From Promethearchaeota archaeon (GTDB lineage Archaea; Asgardarchaeota; Lokiarchaeia; Sigyniarchaeales; SOKP01): a DNA stretch of 64,000 bases. Below, piece after piece: positions 18,064 through 26,327 of this stretch. Each line of letters begins with the position of its first letter. Within the stretch, counting starts at the first letter, position 1. The translations under genes and the position numbers were made by a program. Under the pieces are notes generated by a model. The model did not search any database. It was not told the origin of the DNA and saw nothing but the letters and a program-made list of their open reading frames with translations. The stretch lies in the NCBI GenBank assembly GCA_029838195.1, contig JALGVJ010000019.1:1-64000 (forward strand), given 5' to 3'.

Positions 18064-19851
18064 ATGAAAAAATTTAGAATCAACTATCTTAATTTTCCTT
18101 ACATAAGGGTGATAAATATTACAAGGAGTAATTCAAAAAGGAATACGGAACCAAAAATAGTAGCTGCCTGTATCGGGCAATGTGTCCATGTGGCTGGCGC
18201 TCATAATTTCATGAGTATTGCAACCCAGTTAGGTTATAATTGCATTTTTATAGGACCCGCCACGCCTATTCCTTCAATTATAAAAGTAATCGAAAGGGTA
18301 AGGCCCGAAATTGTTGGATTAAGCTATCGTTTAACTCCCCATACGGTAAAACCCTTATTAGTAGAATTTGAGAGGGAATACATGAAACTTAAAGTTAAGC
18401 CAAAAAAATTATTTTTTGCCGGAACACCAAAAGTAGTGGAAGAGGCTAAAGCTCACGAAATTTTTGATCATTATTTCATTGGAGGAGAGTCAAAATATCA
18501 AATACTTGCGGCGTTAAAAGGCGAATTTGCAGATCAACAAGTCCAACAAGAAATCCCAATGGAGTTAATTTCGCGAATAGAGTGGAAAAAGCCTTATCCC
18601 GTGATACGAGCCCATTTTGGTTTGCCCAGTCTGGAAAATACAATTAAAGGGATTGAAGAAATAGCTGAAGCCAGTGCATTAGACATAATTTCGATAGCTC
18701 CTGATCAAAATACCCAACAAAATTATTTTCATCCAGAAGAGTGCATTCAATCGCTATCTGGGGCGGGAGGGGTTCCCTTAAAAAGTGAGGCAGATTTTTT
18801 CAAATTACATGAAGCCCGATTAAGAGGAAATTTTCCTTTATTAAGGATATATGCAGGAACAAGAGATTTCATTAAATTAGCAGAATTATATCAGCGGACG
18901 ATAAAAAATGCCTGGGCTGCAATTCCCATTTTTTGGTTTAATCAAATGGATGGCAGAGGTCCCTTGAGTTTGAAGGATTCCATTAAAGAACATTTAAAAG
19001 CGATTGAATGGCATGCTAAAAATAATATTCCCGTAGAAATAAATGATCCTCATCATTGGGGTCTTCGAGATGCACCTGATGCGATTGAAGTTGCTGATAT
19101 GTTTTTGTGTGGTATAATAGCAAAAACTTTAGGAGTCCGGTATTTTATTGCGCAATACATGTTTAATACACCCCCTTCAAATTCTTTAGAAATGGATTTA
19201 GCTAAAAATCTTGCGAAAGATGAACTCCTACACGAATTAGTTGATGCGAATTTCAAAATCATTCGTCAGACGCGGACGGGTTTAGCAAGTTTTCCTTTAA
19301 ATTTAGAGAAAGCAAAAGGGCAATTAGCAGCGGCAACATTAATCCAATTAACAATGAGACCAGATATTTTACATGTAGTGAGTTATTCTGAAGCAAGTCA
19401 TGCTGCTCGGCCTGAGGAAATAATAGAGAGTTGTAATATTGTGGATCAAGTGATAGATCAAGTATATTCAAGTAAGTTAAATGTTATTGATGATCGCGTG
19501 ACTCAACGAAAAGAAGATTTAATTAAGCAAGCCAGATGGATCATTGATTTAATTCCGTCCTTAACAAAATCTACGGATGAGATACAAAATCCTTATATAA
19601 ATCTTGAAGCTCTCACGCGATTAGTAAAACACGGGATTTTTGATGCGCCTCACTTAAAAAACAATAAATATGCGCAAGGAAAAATAAAAACCAAAATTAT
19701 TGATGGGGCATGTATATCATGGGACGATCAGCTTCAGAAACCAATCGATGAGATAGAACGAATATTGCAAATCCTTTCGAAAATTTCTCATGAATTTCCT
19801 CAATTAAAACAGGTTCGAAAAAAAATTGCAAAGATGGAGTTGATGGAATAA
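18064..19851 (+). CDS. Cobalamin-binding, mutase-like protein of unknown substrate
   Basis: The 595-residue protein begins with a B12-binding Rossmann domain (residues 30-175): CVHVAGAHNF supplies the H-x-x-G that normally ligates cobalt, LSYRL matches the S-x-L motif, and FIGGES the GG motif. Residues 200-500 look like the TIM-barrel partner of glutamate-mutase-type enzymes (SIAPDQNTQQ, SGAGGVPL, IPVEINDPHHWGLRDAPDA, AQYMFNTPP). The usual Asp of DxHxxG is a Cys here. Unlike glutamate mutase, both parts are fused. The opine dehydrogenase gene overlaps its stop by one base, so they form an operon. A carbon-skeleton or amino-group rearrangement is inferred. The substrate is unknown. Confidence 0.7.
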   Translation: MKKFRINYLNFPYIRVINITRSNSKRNTEPKIVAACIGQCVHVAGAHNFMSIATQLGYNCIFIGPATPIPSIIKVIERVRPEIVGLSYRLTPHTVKPLLVEFEREYMKLKVKPKKLFFAGTPKVVEEAKAHEIFDHYFIGGESKYQILAALKGEFADQQVQQEIPMELISRIEWKKPYPVIRAHFGLPSLENTIKGIEEIAEASALDIISIAPDQNTQQNYFHPEECIQSLSGAGGVPLKSEADFFKLHEARLRGNFPLLRIYAGTRDFIKLAELYQRTIKNAWAAIPIFWFNQMDGRGPLSLKDSIKEHLKAIEWHAKNNIPVEINDPHHWGLRDAPDAIEVADMFLCGIIAKTLGVRYFIAQYMFNTPPSNSLEMDLAKNLAKDELLHELVDANFKIIRQTRTGLASFPLNLEKAKGQLAAATLIQLTMRPDILHVVSYSEASHAARPEEIIESCNIVDQVIDQVYSSKLNVIDDRVTQRKEDLIKQARWIIDLIPSLTKSTDEIQNPYINLEALTRLVKHGIFDAPHLKNNKYAQGKIKTKIIDGACISWDDQLQKPIDEIERILQILSKISHEFPQLKQVRKKIAKMELME

Positions 19852-21122
19852 TGAAATTTTGTGTAATTGGAGCAGGATCCGGGGGACGAGCATTTGCAGC
19901 TTATCTTTCTTCGAAAGGATTTCAAGTTTCACTTTATAATCGTTCTTATTCAAGAATTGCTGATATAAAAAAAGCGGGGGGAATTACTGCTTTTGGTTGC
20001 TTGAAAGGTTTTTATCCAATTAGATTGGTCACACAAAATCTACAATTAGCAGTAAGCGATGCTAATATTATTTTAATAGTAGTCCCTGCTTCTGCTCATG
20101 AAAGTATTGCTAAAAAACTCGCACCATTTCTTAAAAACGGTCAAATCATATTGTTAAATCCTGGCAGAACATTTGGAGCTATAGAAGTTAAGAAAATAAT
20201 AGGTGAGAGAAGAAAGGATCTCTCTATTTTTGTAGGAGAAACTCAAACGCTACTCTTTACATGTAGAGCTTTAAAGAATAATGGAGTAAATATTTTAAAA
20301 ATAAAAAATACCGTGAATTTCTCAACATTTCCCGAGAATCATGTTCATGTCGTCCATAATATATTAGCTTATATTTTTCCTCAATTGATTCCCGTGGATA
20401 ATTATCTTGAAGTTACTTTTAATAATATTGGCATGCTACTTCATCCTGCTATCACATTGTTTAATGCTGGAATGATGGATATAGGCAAACCTTTTAAATT
20501 CTATAATGAAGGGGCAAGCATTAAAATTTGTCAAGTTCTTGAAACAGTAGAAGCTGAAATTAATAAAATTTTAAGTGAATTAGGTTTAAAACAATTTCGA
20601 TTTACCAAATGGGCAGAATCTTCTTATGGAATAAAGAGCGAATCGATATACGATGCCATCCAAAAAATTGAAGCATACAAGCCAGTAAATGCCCCTAATC
20701 AATTAATTACACGATACCTCACGGAAGATGTGCCGACTGGGCTTGTTCCCATTTCTTCTCTAGCAGAATTTCTCGATATCGAAATTCCCACTATTGAATC
20801 AATTATTTTATTAACAAGTTTGTTATGTGGTATTGCTTTTAAAAAAACGGGGAGGACACTCCAAAAATTGGGACTTCACGATTATTTAATTAATCACATA
20901 AATGTCATGCGAATAAGGGGACTTGAAAAAGAAGGATTATTTACGGTTGAAAAGATTTTATCTAATCCTAATGAGTTCAAAATTTGTATTAATTGCGAAC
21001 AACTTAATTATCACGAAAATAATGCTTGTTGGTTATGCCATGAAAAAAATTTTAGACAACCAAGGGAAAATGATTTTGTTAAAATATATAATAATGACGA
21101 AAAATCATTAATTCGAGCGTAA
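19851..21122 (+). CDS. NAD(P)-dependent opine/octopine-type dehydrogenase with C-terminal zinc ribbon
   Basis: The 423-residue protein has an N-terminal Rossmann fold (VIGAGSGGRAFAAYL) and the all-helical octopine dehydrogenase domain (HPAITLFNAG near residue 200, YNEGASIKICQVLE, DVPTGLVPISSLAEFL). Family members reductively join an amino acid to a 2-oxo acid, or reverse this. The last 45 residues form an extra module with two Cys pairs, C379-x2-C382 and C393-x2-C396, a probable zinc ribbon not usual in the family. Its ATG overlaps the stop of the cobalamin-binding gene (TAATG), implying translational coupling and a shared pathway. The substrate is unknown. Confidence 0.8.
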   Translation: MKFCVIGAGSGGRAFAAYLSSKGFQVSLYNRSYSRIADIKKAGGITAFGCLKGFYPIRLVTQNLQLAVSDANIILIVVPASAHESIAKKLAPFLKNGQIILLNPGRTFGAIEVKKIIGERRKDLSIFVGETQTLLFTCRALKNNGVNILKIKNTVNFSTFPENHVHVVHNILAYIFPQLIPVDNYLEVTFNNIGMLLHPAITLFNAGMMDIGKPFKFYNEGASIKICQVLETVEAEINKILSELGLKQFRFTKWAESSYGIKSESIYDAIQKIEAYKPVNAPNQLITRYLTEDVPTGLVPISSLAEFLDIEIPTIESIILLTSLLCGIAFKKTGRTLQKLGLHDYLINHINVMRIRGLEKEGLFTVEKILSNPNEFKICINCEQLNYHENNACWLCHEKNFRQPRENDFVKIYNNDEKSLIRA

Positions 21123-21276
21123 TTTTTTTTTCTCTTTCTAGCTTTTCATTTTGATTGAAAAATCTATATTGAATAGTTTTTAAATCCTATTTGGATTATT
21201 TATCAAATTAAATTTATTAGTAAGAACCATTAAATAAAAATAATGAGAAAAATAAGATGTTTAAAAGCTTTTTTAT

Positions 21277-22464
21277 CTAATAACGTTTATTTAATTTTTC
21301 CACGTGTTTTTTTCTTCGATTAACATATTTTTGGATATAAGAAAGCGCATCATTTACCGCATAGTCATATGCAGAAATATTTTTCTCTAATGCACCTTGG
21401 ATGATCTCGTTTACTTTTTCGTCTATTTTTCCTCTAACGAAATCAAATATTTCTTCAGGAGATTTTGCTATTTTATTTACGCCTATAGCCAAGATTTCTC
21501 CCGCATTAGCCACGAAATCGGGAAAGGCTATGATTTCTTTCTCATGAAGGATTTTCGTGATACCATTTTCATACGGAATATTCGCTGCTGGAATTATTGC
21601 TTTCACATGAATGTTATCCACATTGTTTCTATTAATGACATCAGGGCGAGCTCCTGGAATGATGAAATCAATGGGATGGTCTTTTGAAAGTTCGAATAAT
21701 TTTTCTTTTTCTACCTTGATTAGATTTTTACTTTCATAATGATTAATGAGATCATCCCCGTATTGTTGTTTCAATTTCATCAACTTGTCTAAATCCAGCC
21801 CCTTTTCGTTAAAAATGGCTCCTTTAATGGTTGAAACGCCATTTAACTGATATCCCAATTCTTTCAAACTCATAGCTATTCCAATGCCTACTTTCCCAAA
21901 TCCTTCTAATAGAATTTTTGGTTTAGAATTCTCTTCAAATTTACCCTTTGATTTTAAATACTTAAAAATCGCTTCAATGCAGTATGAAACGCCATATCCC
22001 GTGAATAATTCTTCTACGGGAAAACCGTTTTTTTTCATGCCAAGAGGTTTCGGTGCCAATCCAGGTTTACCAATGATATTAAAAATTCGCTCAATATCTC
22101 GGTCATAGGTTCCCATATCAGGGCCGCATACGTATTTATCTTCTAAAATGTTTGTTTTTATTGCTTCTGCAAAACCGGTAATTAATAAATCTTTTTTTTC
22201 CGAAAAAGGATCTCCTTTAATTCCTGCTTTAGCCCCTCCTACTTTAAGTCGATAGCTGGCAAATTTATAAGACATTGCTCGTGCCAATCGTACGATTTCT
22301 TCAAGAGAAACGTCTGGTTCCATCCGAATACCGCCTGCGGGCCATCCAATTGATGTATTATCGAACACTAAGTATCCTTCTAATCCAATACTAGAGTTTC
22401 TTACAATCACTATCTTCTCAGGTCCTAATTCATCAAAAAAATCAGTGGGTAAAGCATTACTCAT
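21277..22464 (-). CDS. Glu/Leu/Phe/Val dehydrogenase family amino-acid dehydrogenase
   Basis: The 395-residue protein oxidatively deaminates an amino acid to a 2-oxo acid with NAD(P), or the reverse. Visible are the substrate domain (WPAGGIRMEPDVSLEEIVRL, then AMSYKFASYRLKVGGAKAGI with the catalytic lysines), GPDMGTYD, and a Rossmann domain with GFGKVGIGIA near residue 195. The spacing differs from classic hexameric glutamate dehydrogenase, so the preferred amino acid is open. A strong GAGGGGGG ribosome-binding site precedes the ATG. It is convergent with the cobalamin/opine operon, and the three may share amino acid substrates. Confidence 0.88.
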   Translation of the reverse strand: MSNALPTDFFDELGPEKIVIVRNSSIGLEGYLVFDNTSIGWPAGGIRMEPDVSLEEIVRLARAMSYKFASYRLKVGGAKAGIKGDPFSEKKDLLITGFAEAIKTNILEDKYVCGPDMGTYDRDIERIFNIIGKPGLAPKPLGMKKNGFPVEELFTGYGVSYCIEAIFKYLKSKGKFEENSKPKILLEGFGKVGIGIAMSLKELGYQLNGVSTIKGAIFNEKGLDLDKLMKLKQQYGDDLINHYESKNLIKVEKEKLFELSKDHPIDFIIPGARPDVINRNNVDNIHVKAIIPAANIPYENGITKILHEKEIIAFPDFVANAGEILAIGVNKIAKSPEEIFDFVRGKIDEKVNEIIQGALEKNISAYDYAVNDALSYIQKYVNRRKKHVEKLNKRY

Positions 22465-22856
22465 TTAATCTAACCCCCCTCGTTAAGAATTTTAATAGTA
22501 TTTTTTTATTAAGTTATTAATTGATTTAAATGAATCCCATTTTAAAATACTAATGAAAAAGAAAAGAGAGAATTTAATATTCAGTTCTTATTCAAGAGGG
22601 ACCTCCCCTTAAAAAGTAAATTTGTCTCAAAAAATAGAAATTGGAGAAAAATAAACTTAATATATATCCAAATAGATTTAAAAAAGGAAAAGAATTATTA
22701 AAAATAGAAATTTTTTCCATTATTAATAGAAATTTGAACCCTGTTTTACGTGTTTAGTATTATTATTCTTAAAAAAATGGAATTGAGGCAAAAATAGCGG
22801 GATTATTATTAATAATTAAAATTACAATAAACAAGTTGGGTGAATCGATATAAGAA
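22465..22856. other. Divergent intergenic region
   Basis: This 392-bp AT-rich region separates the amino-acid dehydrogenase (minus strand) from a small membrane protein (plus strand) and should hold both promoters. I see no gene or convincing repeat. Confidence 0.4.
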
Positions 22857-23108
22857 TTGAATAGTTTAAAAGAAGTTGATGAGTTAGATAAGAAAGTAAG
22901 AAATATAGCATTAATTATCATGATGATAGGAATCGGATTAATGGTATTGTGGTTAATCTATTGGATAATTTTTTCTTCGATTAAGTTTCAAATTGTATTG
23001 TACCTTGGAATAGGGTTATTTTTAGGAGGTTTATTATTTTTATCACGAATCCAATTTGTCATGTGGGCTAAAAAGAAAGAGAAAAGAGCATTTTTTAAAA
23101 TAGTTTAA
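22857..23108 (+). CDS. Small two-helix membrane protein, unknown function
   Basis: The 83-residue protein has a charged helical N-terminus (SLKEVDELDKKVRN), two strong transmembrane segments (about residues 17-37 and 43-60) and a basic C-terminus (AKKKEKRAFFK). The start is TTG 22857, with GGGTGA about 13 bases upstream. No ATG is available before the first helix. Nothing identifies a family. The hydrophobic pattern and sharp charge bias suggest it is real. Confidence 0.5.
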   Translation: MNSLKEVDELDKKVRNIALIIMMIGIGLMVLWLIYWIIFSSIKFQIVLYLGIGLFLGGLLFLSRIQFVMWAKKKEKRAFFKIV

Positions 23109-23172
23109 ATGATACTCGGGTAAGCCTCTCGTATCAAGAAAGTAGGGTAAAATTTGAAGAATGTTAAAATGA

Positions 23173-23345
23173 GTTTTTTTTGCTAATCTTGGATCAATTT
23201 TGCAGAAAAAGGTCGTAAATGAGCTTCCAATAGATTAGCCTCGTTTTTTTAGAAATGTGGTAAAAAAGACTCTTTGGTTAATGGAATTTGTCTAATCATC
23301 ATTAGTTCCTTTTTACTCGCTAAAAGACAAGTTCCAGTAGATAGG
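23173..23345 (+). pseudogene. Decayed membrane transporter fragment (DMT/EamA-NIPA-like), copy 2
   Basis: The plus strand encodes FANLGSILQKKVVNELPID, a TAG stop, PRFFRNVVKKTLWLMEFV, a TAA stop, and in another frame a further hydrophobic stretch ending SSFLLAK. These pieces align in order with the decayed gene at 17420-17683 (QKMVVNEIPK, FFRNTVKKPPWLMELV, IIFVLATK). The stops fall in different places, so two copies of one transporter gene family have decayed independently. Confidence 0.55.
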
Positions 23346-23466
23346 ATCCAATGAAGCATGAAATAAAAATAGATTTTTATAAGAGGACTTTTTCTTTAAA
23401 CTATTATCTTTCCATTCATGCTATATAATAATCCTTATCATGCTAAAATAAGAGAATAAGTTACAC

Positions 23467-24111
23467 ATGAAGTTAAAGAAAAAAGAAAAAAGTTCGCTTA
23501 TTGAATTGGGTTCTAAATATTTAACTGAATTCATTAAAGGCATGAAATTCTTACACGAGCAAATAAATGAATTAATAGAAGATGGTAAAAACAAGGAAAA
23601 GACCATTAAAGTAATTCAAAGTGAACACGCCTTGGATAAAATTAAAGATGAGTATATAAAGGTTTTATATGAAGAAAAACGAGCATTACCGTTTCTTGTG
23701 GAGGATAGATATCGAATCATTAAATATTTGGATCGAATTTCAGATGAATCAGAAGATTTGGCTCATTTATTAAGGATATACCCTTTTGTTTTCTATGAGG
23801 ATATAAAAGAGCCCTTAAAAAACATTAATGACCTATGTTTGGATGTCATGAAGGAATTAGCCGAATTAGTATCCTTAATGGAACGAGATTTTAAAACGGC
23901 TTATCAAAAAACTTTTTACATTGAAAATCTGAAAAGAAAAGCAAGGAATTTTAAATATCATGTCTTAGAAGATATTTATAAAAAAACTGATAAAACCTTA
24001 ATGATTTACTTGACCGCAAAAATAATTATAAAATTATACGATATGATTGTGCACGCTGAGGAAATTAGCGATTATCTTAGAAGTTTAATCATAAAATATC
24101 CGAATAAATGA
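23467..24111 (+). CDS. DUF47 (PhoU-like) phosphate-transport accessory protein
   Basis: The 214-residue all-helical protein fits the DUF47/PhoU-like family (COG1392). It has the typical N-terminal helix hairpin, the RYRIIKYLDRISDESEDLAHLLRIYP segment (residues 79-104), which matches the conserved metal-binding D/E-rich helix, and a final HAEEISDYLR helix. These proteins are usually encoded beside Pit permeases and are thought to control them. The Pit gene follows after 26 bases on the same strand, so the two form an operon. The start is ATG 23467, with no clear ribosome-binding site. Confidence 0.85.
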   Translation: MKLKKKEKSSLIELGSKYLTEFIKGMKFLHEQINELIEDGKNKEKTIKVIQSEHALDKIKDEYIKVLYEEKRALPFLVEDRYRIIKYLDRISDESEDLAHLLRIYPFVFYEDIKEPLKNINDLCLDVMKELAELVSLMERDFKTAYQKTFYIENLKRKARNFKYHVLEDIYKKTDKTLMIYLTAKIIIKLYDMIVHAEEISDYLRSLIIKYPNK

Positions 24112-24137
24112 GAAACATGAAAGGTGGGCGATTGTAA

Positions 24138-25109
24138 TTGGAATTCATGACTCTTTCATTAATTTTTTTAATAATATCTATATTTATAGCCATTGGTATT
24201 GGGGCGAATGATGAAACATTTTCTACGCTCTATGGTTCCAAAATTTTATCCATGAGGCAAATTCTCTTATTAGCAACGATATTTGCCATAACTGGCGCAA
24301 TCTTCTTAGGTGAGGGTGTGAGTAAAACCGTGGGAAAAAATATTCTTGAAATTGAAATTACTCACGCCGTGGTTATTACGATATTGATTTCTACTACCAT
24401 TTGGTTAATTATTTCTTCTTCCTTAGGATTGCCTATATCGACAACTCACGCTACAATAGGAGCGATTTTGGGGATTGGGATATTTTTAGGGGGGATAAAT
24501 GGGGTGAATTGGCAAACTATTTTAACAATGAGTTCATGGTGGATTTTTTCACCGATTATCGGGTATATTTCTACTTATTTTTCGTATAAACTACTTCAGA
24601 GATATAAAATTAAGCGTTTAAATGGGTTCATTGATTATCAAAAGACAGAGAAGCGTTTTTCGGTGATGCTTTTAGTTATAATATGCATGACTGCGTTTTC
24701 TCGAGCGGGAAATGATTGTTCAAACGCTATTGGTATAGTTGTCGGCATGGAAATTATTGATGTGGATGTATTACTAATCATTTCAGGAATAAGTTTTGCA
24801 TTGGGAATAATTCTGATTGGGAGAAGTGTGATAAAAAGTGTTGGAACCATCACGGAGTTGCGACCTAGCACGGCATTTGCATCCGAGGCACCTACCGCAT
24901 TAATTTTATTCATTGGAACATTACTGGGGATTCCTCTTTCTGGATCGCACATGTTGATTGCATCCCTTATTGGACTTTCAAAAGCAAGCCGTAATCCTGT
25001 GAGAGAAAAAAAAGTATTGAAAATTTTTATCATTTGGCTTTTAACTTTTCCTATTGCAGCCATTTTGTCGTATTTACTCTATTTTCCGGTTGTATATTTT
25101 TTACCTTAA
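24138..25109 (+). CDS. Low-affinity inorganic phosphate permease, PiT family
   Basis: The 323-residue protein has about ten membrane segments and both copies of the PiT signature: GIGANDETFSTLYGSK near residue 22 and SRAGNDCSNAIGIVVG near residue 187. It also has LGLPISTTHATIGAILG and GIPLSGSHMLIASLIG, the inverted-repeat transport motifs. Family members carry phosphate (or sulfate) with H+ or Na+. TTG 24138 follows AAGGTGGG by nine bases. ATG 24147 is the alternative. The DUF47 gene just upstream is the usual partner. Confidence 0.92.
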   Translation: MEFMTLSLIFLIISIFIAIGIGANDETFSTLYGSKILSMRQILLLATIFAITGAIFLGEGVSKTVGKNILEIEITHAVVITILISTTIWLIISSSLGLPISTTHATIGAILGIGIFLGGINGVNWQTILTMSSWWIFSPIIGYISTYFSYKLLQRYKIKRLNGFIDYQKTEKRFSVMLLVIICMTAFSRAGNDCSNAIGIVVGMEIIDVDVLLIISGISFALGIILIGRSVIKSVGTITELRPSTAFASEAPTALILFIGTLLGIPLSGSHMLIASLIGLSKASRNPVREKKVLKIFIIWLLTFPIAAILSYLLYFPVVYFLP

Positions 25110-25371
25110 ATACATTTTTAAAATTGGGTAAAATTATTCTTTTTTTATTGCTTTCAATATCATGAATTTTAATTGGAGAAAAATTTTTCCACCTTGGTTT
25201 TGTATTGATTAAAATTACTTTATAATTTTAAAGAATCTCATGGTAAATTCTATAATAACGGCTTAATTTTTTAGAATCAGTATGTAACTCATCAATTAAG
25301 AGAAGAGAACTTTTTACTTCCACCATCATTTTAAAAAGAAAGGATTCAATGAGAAAGGAAATGGGATCTTC

Positions 25372-26232
25372 ATGGGAATAAAAGAGAAACTTAAAAAACA
25401 ATTAGAAAATGAATTATTGGAAGAGGAGCTTAATTTACTTCCTAGCGGATTTCAATCCGTAGGGAAAACAATTATCATAAAACTCAATCCTCGCTTAATG
25501 AAACAGAGATTTAAAATAGGCCAAGCCTACTTAAAAATATTTCCTAATATGAGAAATGTCTACTTGAATCAAGGGGCAATCGTAGGTAAATTTAGAGTGC
25601 CAGAAAACATGGAATATCTAGCAGGTGAAGAAAATCCTATCGTGGTTCACAAGGAAAACGGCGTTCTTTATAGATTTGATATTACTAAAATCATGTTTTC
25701 AAAAGGAAACGTGCGGGAGAGAAAATATTTATCTACTTTGGTCTATCCTAATGAAATCATTGTAGACATGTTTGCGGGCATAGGATATTTTAGTTTGCCC
25801 ATTGCAGTTCATTCTCCGGTTAAAAAAATATATAGTATTGAATTAAATCCCGTTGCCTTCCAATATTTAAAAGAGAACATTAAGCTAAACCACGTGGAGG
25901 ATAAAATCATTCCTATTTTAGGAGATTGTCGAGAAGAAGTGGTTAAACTTAGCAATTCCGGTGTTCGAGCAGATCGTGTGATCATGGGCGTGTTTCCAGC
26001 ACCTCGAGATTACATTGAACAAGCTCTTACCCTAACAAAAGAACCGGGAACCGTTTTTCATTATGAAGGAGTGGTAAAAAAAGATGAACAGGATTATCTA
26101 ACCTTATATGAGGATTTCAAGAAAAAAGCATCAGAATCTCAATTAAAATGTGAATTAAAAGAAAAACGATATGTAAAAAGTTATGGACCAAGGCTTTATC
26201 ATGTAGTTCTGGACATTTTCATCCAAAAATGA
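25372..26232 (+). CDS. taw2: Trm5/TYW2-family tRNA wyosine enzyme, Taw2-like
   Basis: The 286-residue protein is a class I SAM-binding enzyme of the Trm5/TYW2 family. It has DMFAGIGYFSLPIAVHS (SAM motif I), SIELNPVAFQYLKENIKLN, and, in place of the N-L-P motif of Trm5 methyltransferases, DRVIMGVFPAPRDYIEQAL followed by HYEG. This MG pattern marks TYW2/Taw2, which transfers the aminocarboxypropyl group of SAM to the tricyclic base at position 37 of tRNA-Phe. It should therefore act in wyosine synthesis. No Taw1 or Taw3 gene is in the window. It leads a run of plus-strand RNA and DNA maintenance genes. Confidence 0.8.
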   Translation: MGIKEKLKKQLENELLEEELNLLPSGFQSVGKTIIIKLNPRLMKQRFKIGQAYLKIFPNMRNVYLNQGAIVGKFRVPENMEYLAGEENPIVVHKENGVLYRFDITKIMFSKGNVRERKYLSTLVYPNEIIVDMFAGIGYFSLPIAVHSPVKKIYSIELNPVAFQYLKENIKLNHVEDKIIPILGDCREEVVKLSNSGVRADRVIMGVFPAPRDYIEQALTLTKEPGTVFHYEGVVKKDEQDYLTLYEDFKKKASESQLKCELKEKRYVKSYGPRLYHVVLDIFIQK

Positions 26233-26327
26233 AACAACTACCAAATTTTTAAATAAATAAATGATTTTCATCATTTTATAAAAAGCATGTCGCATGATAT
26301 TGTTTATAAAATTTATTTTGATATCTA

